From positions 1 to 54,518 of the forward strand of contig JAIBAU010000019.1 of the NCBI GenBank assembly GCA_019695035.1: DNA of 54,518 nucleotides. The letters run 5' to 3'. Each line of letters starts with the position of its first letter. The first letter of the stretch is position 1. The position numbers and the translations under genes were made by a program. This DNA comes from Caulobacteraceae bacterium. GTDB lineage: Bacteria > Pseudomonadota > Alphaproteobacteria > Caulobacterales > Caulobacteraceae. This document shows, piece by piece, positions 53,696-54,518 of the stretch. The notes under the pieces were generated by a model. That model worked only from the letters and a program-made list of their open reading frames with translations, was not told the origin of the DNA and ran no database searches.

Positions 53696-54370
53696 ATGAG
53701 CCTGAGCTTCGATCTCTACTGGTCGTTTCGATCACCCTACTCATACCTGGCGGCGCCGCGCCTGCTGGAGCTCGAACAAGGGTTCGAGGTCGCCTGCCGG
53801 GTGCGGCCGGTCTACCCGCTGGCGGTGCGGACGCCCGAGTTCTTCGAACAGCGCGATCCGCTCTGGGTCGGCTACCTGTTGCGCGATGTGAAGCGGGAAG
53901 CGGACTTCCTGGGCCTGCCCATCGCCTGGCCCCGCCCCGATCCGGTCGCCAGCCAGGCGGGCGACTACCGCGTGCCCCAGCCGCACATCCACCGCCTCAC
54001 CCACCTCGGGGTGGCGGCCGCCGAGGCGGGATGCGGCCTGCCGTTCCTCAGGGAAGTCAGCGCCGTGATCTGGAGCGGTGCGGTCGAGAACTGGCACGAG
54101 GGCGATCACCTGGCCGGCGCTGCGGGGCGCGCGGGCCTCGACCTCGCCGAGCTGGACGCCCGCATCGCCGCCGATCCGGACCGCTACGCGGCGATCGTCG
54201 AGCGCAACCAGTCGGACCAGCGCGCCGCCGGCCACTGGGGCGTTCCCCTGATGGTCTTCCAAGGCGAGCCCTTCTTCGGCCAGGACCGCATCGACCGACT
54301 GATCTGGCGCCTGCGGCAGGCAGGGCTGAAGGCGCGGCGTCAGGACCGGCCCACCGGCCCTACGGCGTGA
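53696..54370 (+). CDS. 2-hydroxychromene-2-carboxylate isomerase-like (DsbA-fold, GST kappa type)
   Basis: 224 residues of the HCCA isomerase/kappa-class GST family: N-terminal FDLYWSFRSPYSYLAAPRLLEL with the SPYSYL active-site stretch, a serine replacing the DsbA cysteine pair, then YLLRDVKREADFLGLPIAWPRPDP, VSAVIWSGAVENW and the C-terminal RAAGHWGVPLMVFQGEPFFGQDRIDRLIW. Family members use glutathione in aromatic degradation, but many stand-alone copies like this have unknown substrates; no aromatic-degradation genes are nearby. ATG 53696 lies 75 bases after tRNA-Gln. It overlaps the convergent partial gene at the right edge by 11 bases. Confidence 0.88.
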   Translation: MSLSFDLYWSFRSPYSYLAAPRLLELEQGFEVACRVRPVYPLAVRTPEFFEQRDPLWVGYLLRDVKREADFLGLPIAWPRPDPVASQAGDYRVPQPHIHRLTHLGVAAAEAGCGLPFLREVSAVIWSGAVENWHEGDHLAGAAGRAGLDLAELDARIAADPDRYAAIVERNQSDQRAAGHWGVPLMVFQGEPFFGQDRIDRLIWRLRQAGLKARRQDRPTGPTA

Positions 54371-54518
54371 CCCCGTAGCCGGCGTACCGCCCTGCGACCC
54401 CGGGATCGCGGGCGGTCGCGGCGGCGATGTCGGCGGCGCCCTGGGCGGTCTGCCCCAGGCGCGACCGGACCAGGCCACGCATGTAGAGCGACCCAATGCT
54501 CTGGGCATCGGCTCGGAC
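54360..54518 (-). CDS. C-terminal end of a tetratricopeptide-like protein (5' part beyond window)
   Basis: An open frame of 52 codons enters from the right edge and stops at TAG 54362-54360. It reads VRADAQSIGSLYMRGLVRSR then LGQTAQGAADIAAATARDPGVAGRYAGYGVTP. The pattern RG-x3-x2-LG-x3-GA-x-D-x-A-AT-x2-DP-x5-Y resembles the final helix pair of tetratricopeptide repeat proteins common in Caulobacterales. Only the tail is visible, so no function is given. It overlaps the 3' end of the plus-strand isomerase gene by 11 bases. Confidence 0.6.
   Translation of the reverse strand, partial: VRADAQSIGSLYMRGLVRSRLGQTAQGAADIAAATARDPGVAGRYAGYGVTP

Overview
The window is high-GC chromosomal DNA from an alphaproteobacterium of the Caulobacterales, most likely Caulobacteraceae (Caulobacter, Phenylobacterium or Brevundimonas type). 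The best evidence is a full-length CcrM-type GANTC methyltransferase whose leader carries a CtrA-like box and two GANTC sites. Supporting evidence is the gene order mutY - dciA - dsbA - dsbA - smc, an Fo-only ATP synthase operon (atpI-B-E-F'-F), a split glycine dehydrogenase (gcvPA/gcvPB), and promoters resembling the Caulobacter housekeeping consensus. I see no transposase, integrase, phage gene, CRISPR array or toxin-antitoxin pair. This is mostly ordinary core chromosome with islands of lineage-specific secreted proteins.

Layout. 1-4.6 kb (minus): a methylthioadenosine phosphorylase cut by the window edge, a CPBP membrane protease, and the cytochrome bc1 operon petABC closed by a perfect 13-bp hairpin. 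4.8-6.4 kb (plus): a tiny membrane ORF, hemF and a CYTH protein. 6.4-8.7 kb (minus): tRNA nucleotidyltransferase, a DUF3052 protein and a class I amidotransferase. 8.8-15.3 kb: a secreted carboxylesterase divergent from a membrane-bound LytTR regulator, a CoA-type Nudix hydrolase with DUF1285, a GNAT enzyme, and an enoyl-CoA hydratase/metallo-beta-lactamase pair behind a TetR-like palindrome. 15.5-21.9 kb: a secreted protein of five cysteine-patterned repeats, a cytochrome c, dihydroorotase, a family 9 glycosyltransferase, ygfZ, tag and rnhB.

22-30.3 kb is the genome-maintenance core: ccrM, mutY, the helicase-loader family gene dciA, two thiol oxidoreductases and smc. 30.4-33 kb holds the Fo genes. 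33.1-35.4 kb holds small membrane or secreted proteins, including a diverged paralogous pair. 35.4-40.1 kb is the glycine cleavage operon gcvT-H-PA-PB behind a tandem glycine riboswitch. 40.3-49.8 kb has a secreted helical-repeat protein, an adenosine/adenine deaminase, argS, ispH, rnhA, qmcA-nfeD, small secreted proteins and a Nudix hydrolase. 49.8-54.5 kb has an FAD-linked dehydrogenase, sppA, tRNA-Pro(CGG), tRNA-Gln(UUG), an HCCA-isomerase-like protein and the tail of a repeat-like protein.

How the genes work together: petABC, Fo and a soluble cytochrome c serve respiration; gcv genes feed one-carbon metabolism under glycine control; ccrM, dciA, smc, rnhA/B, mutY and tag serve replication and repair; DsbA-like proteins and SppA serve the envelope. 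The most distinctive items are the four-cysteine repeat protein, two families of small secreted paralogs, the conserved ccrM leader logic, and four convergent gene pairs whose stop codons share a single CTAG.
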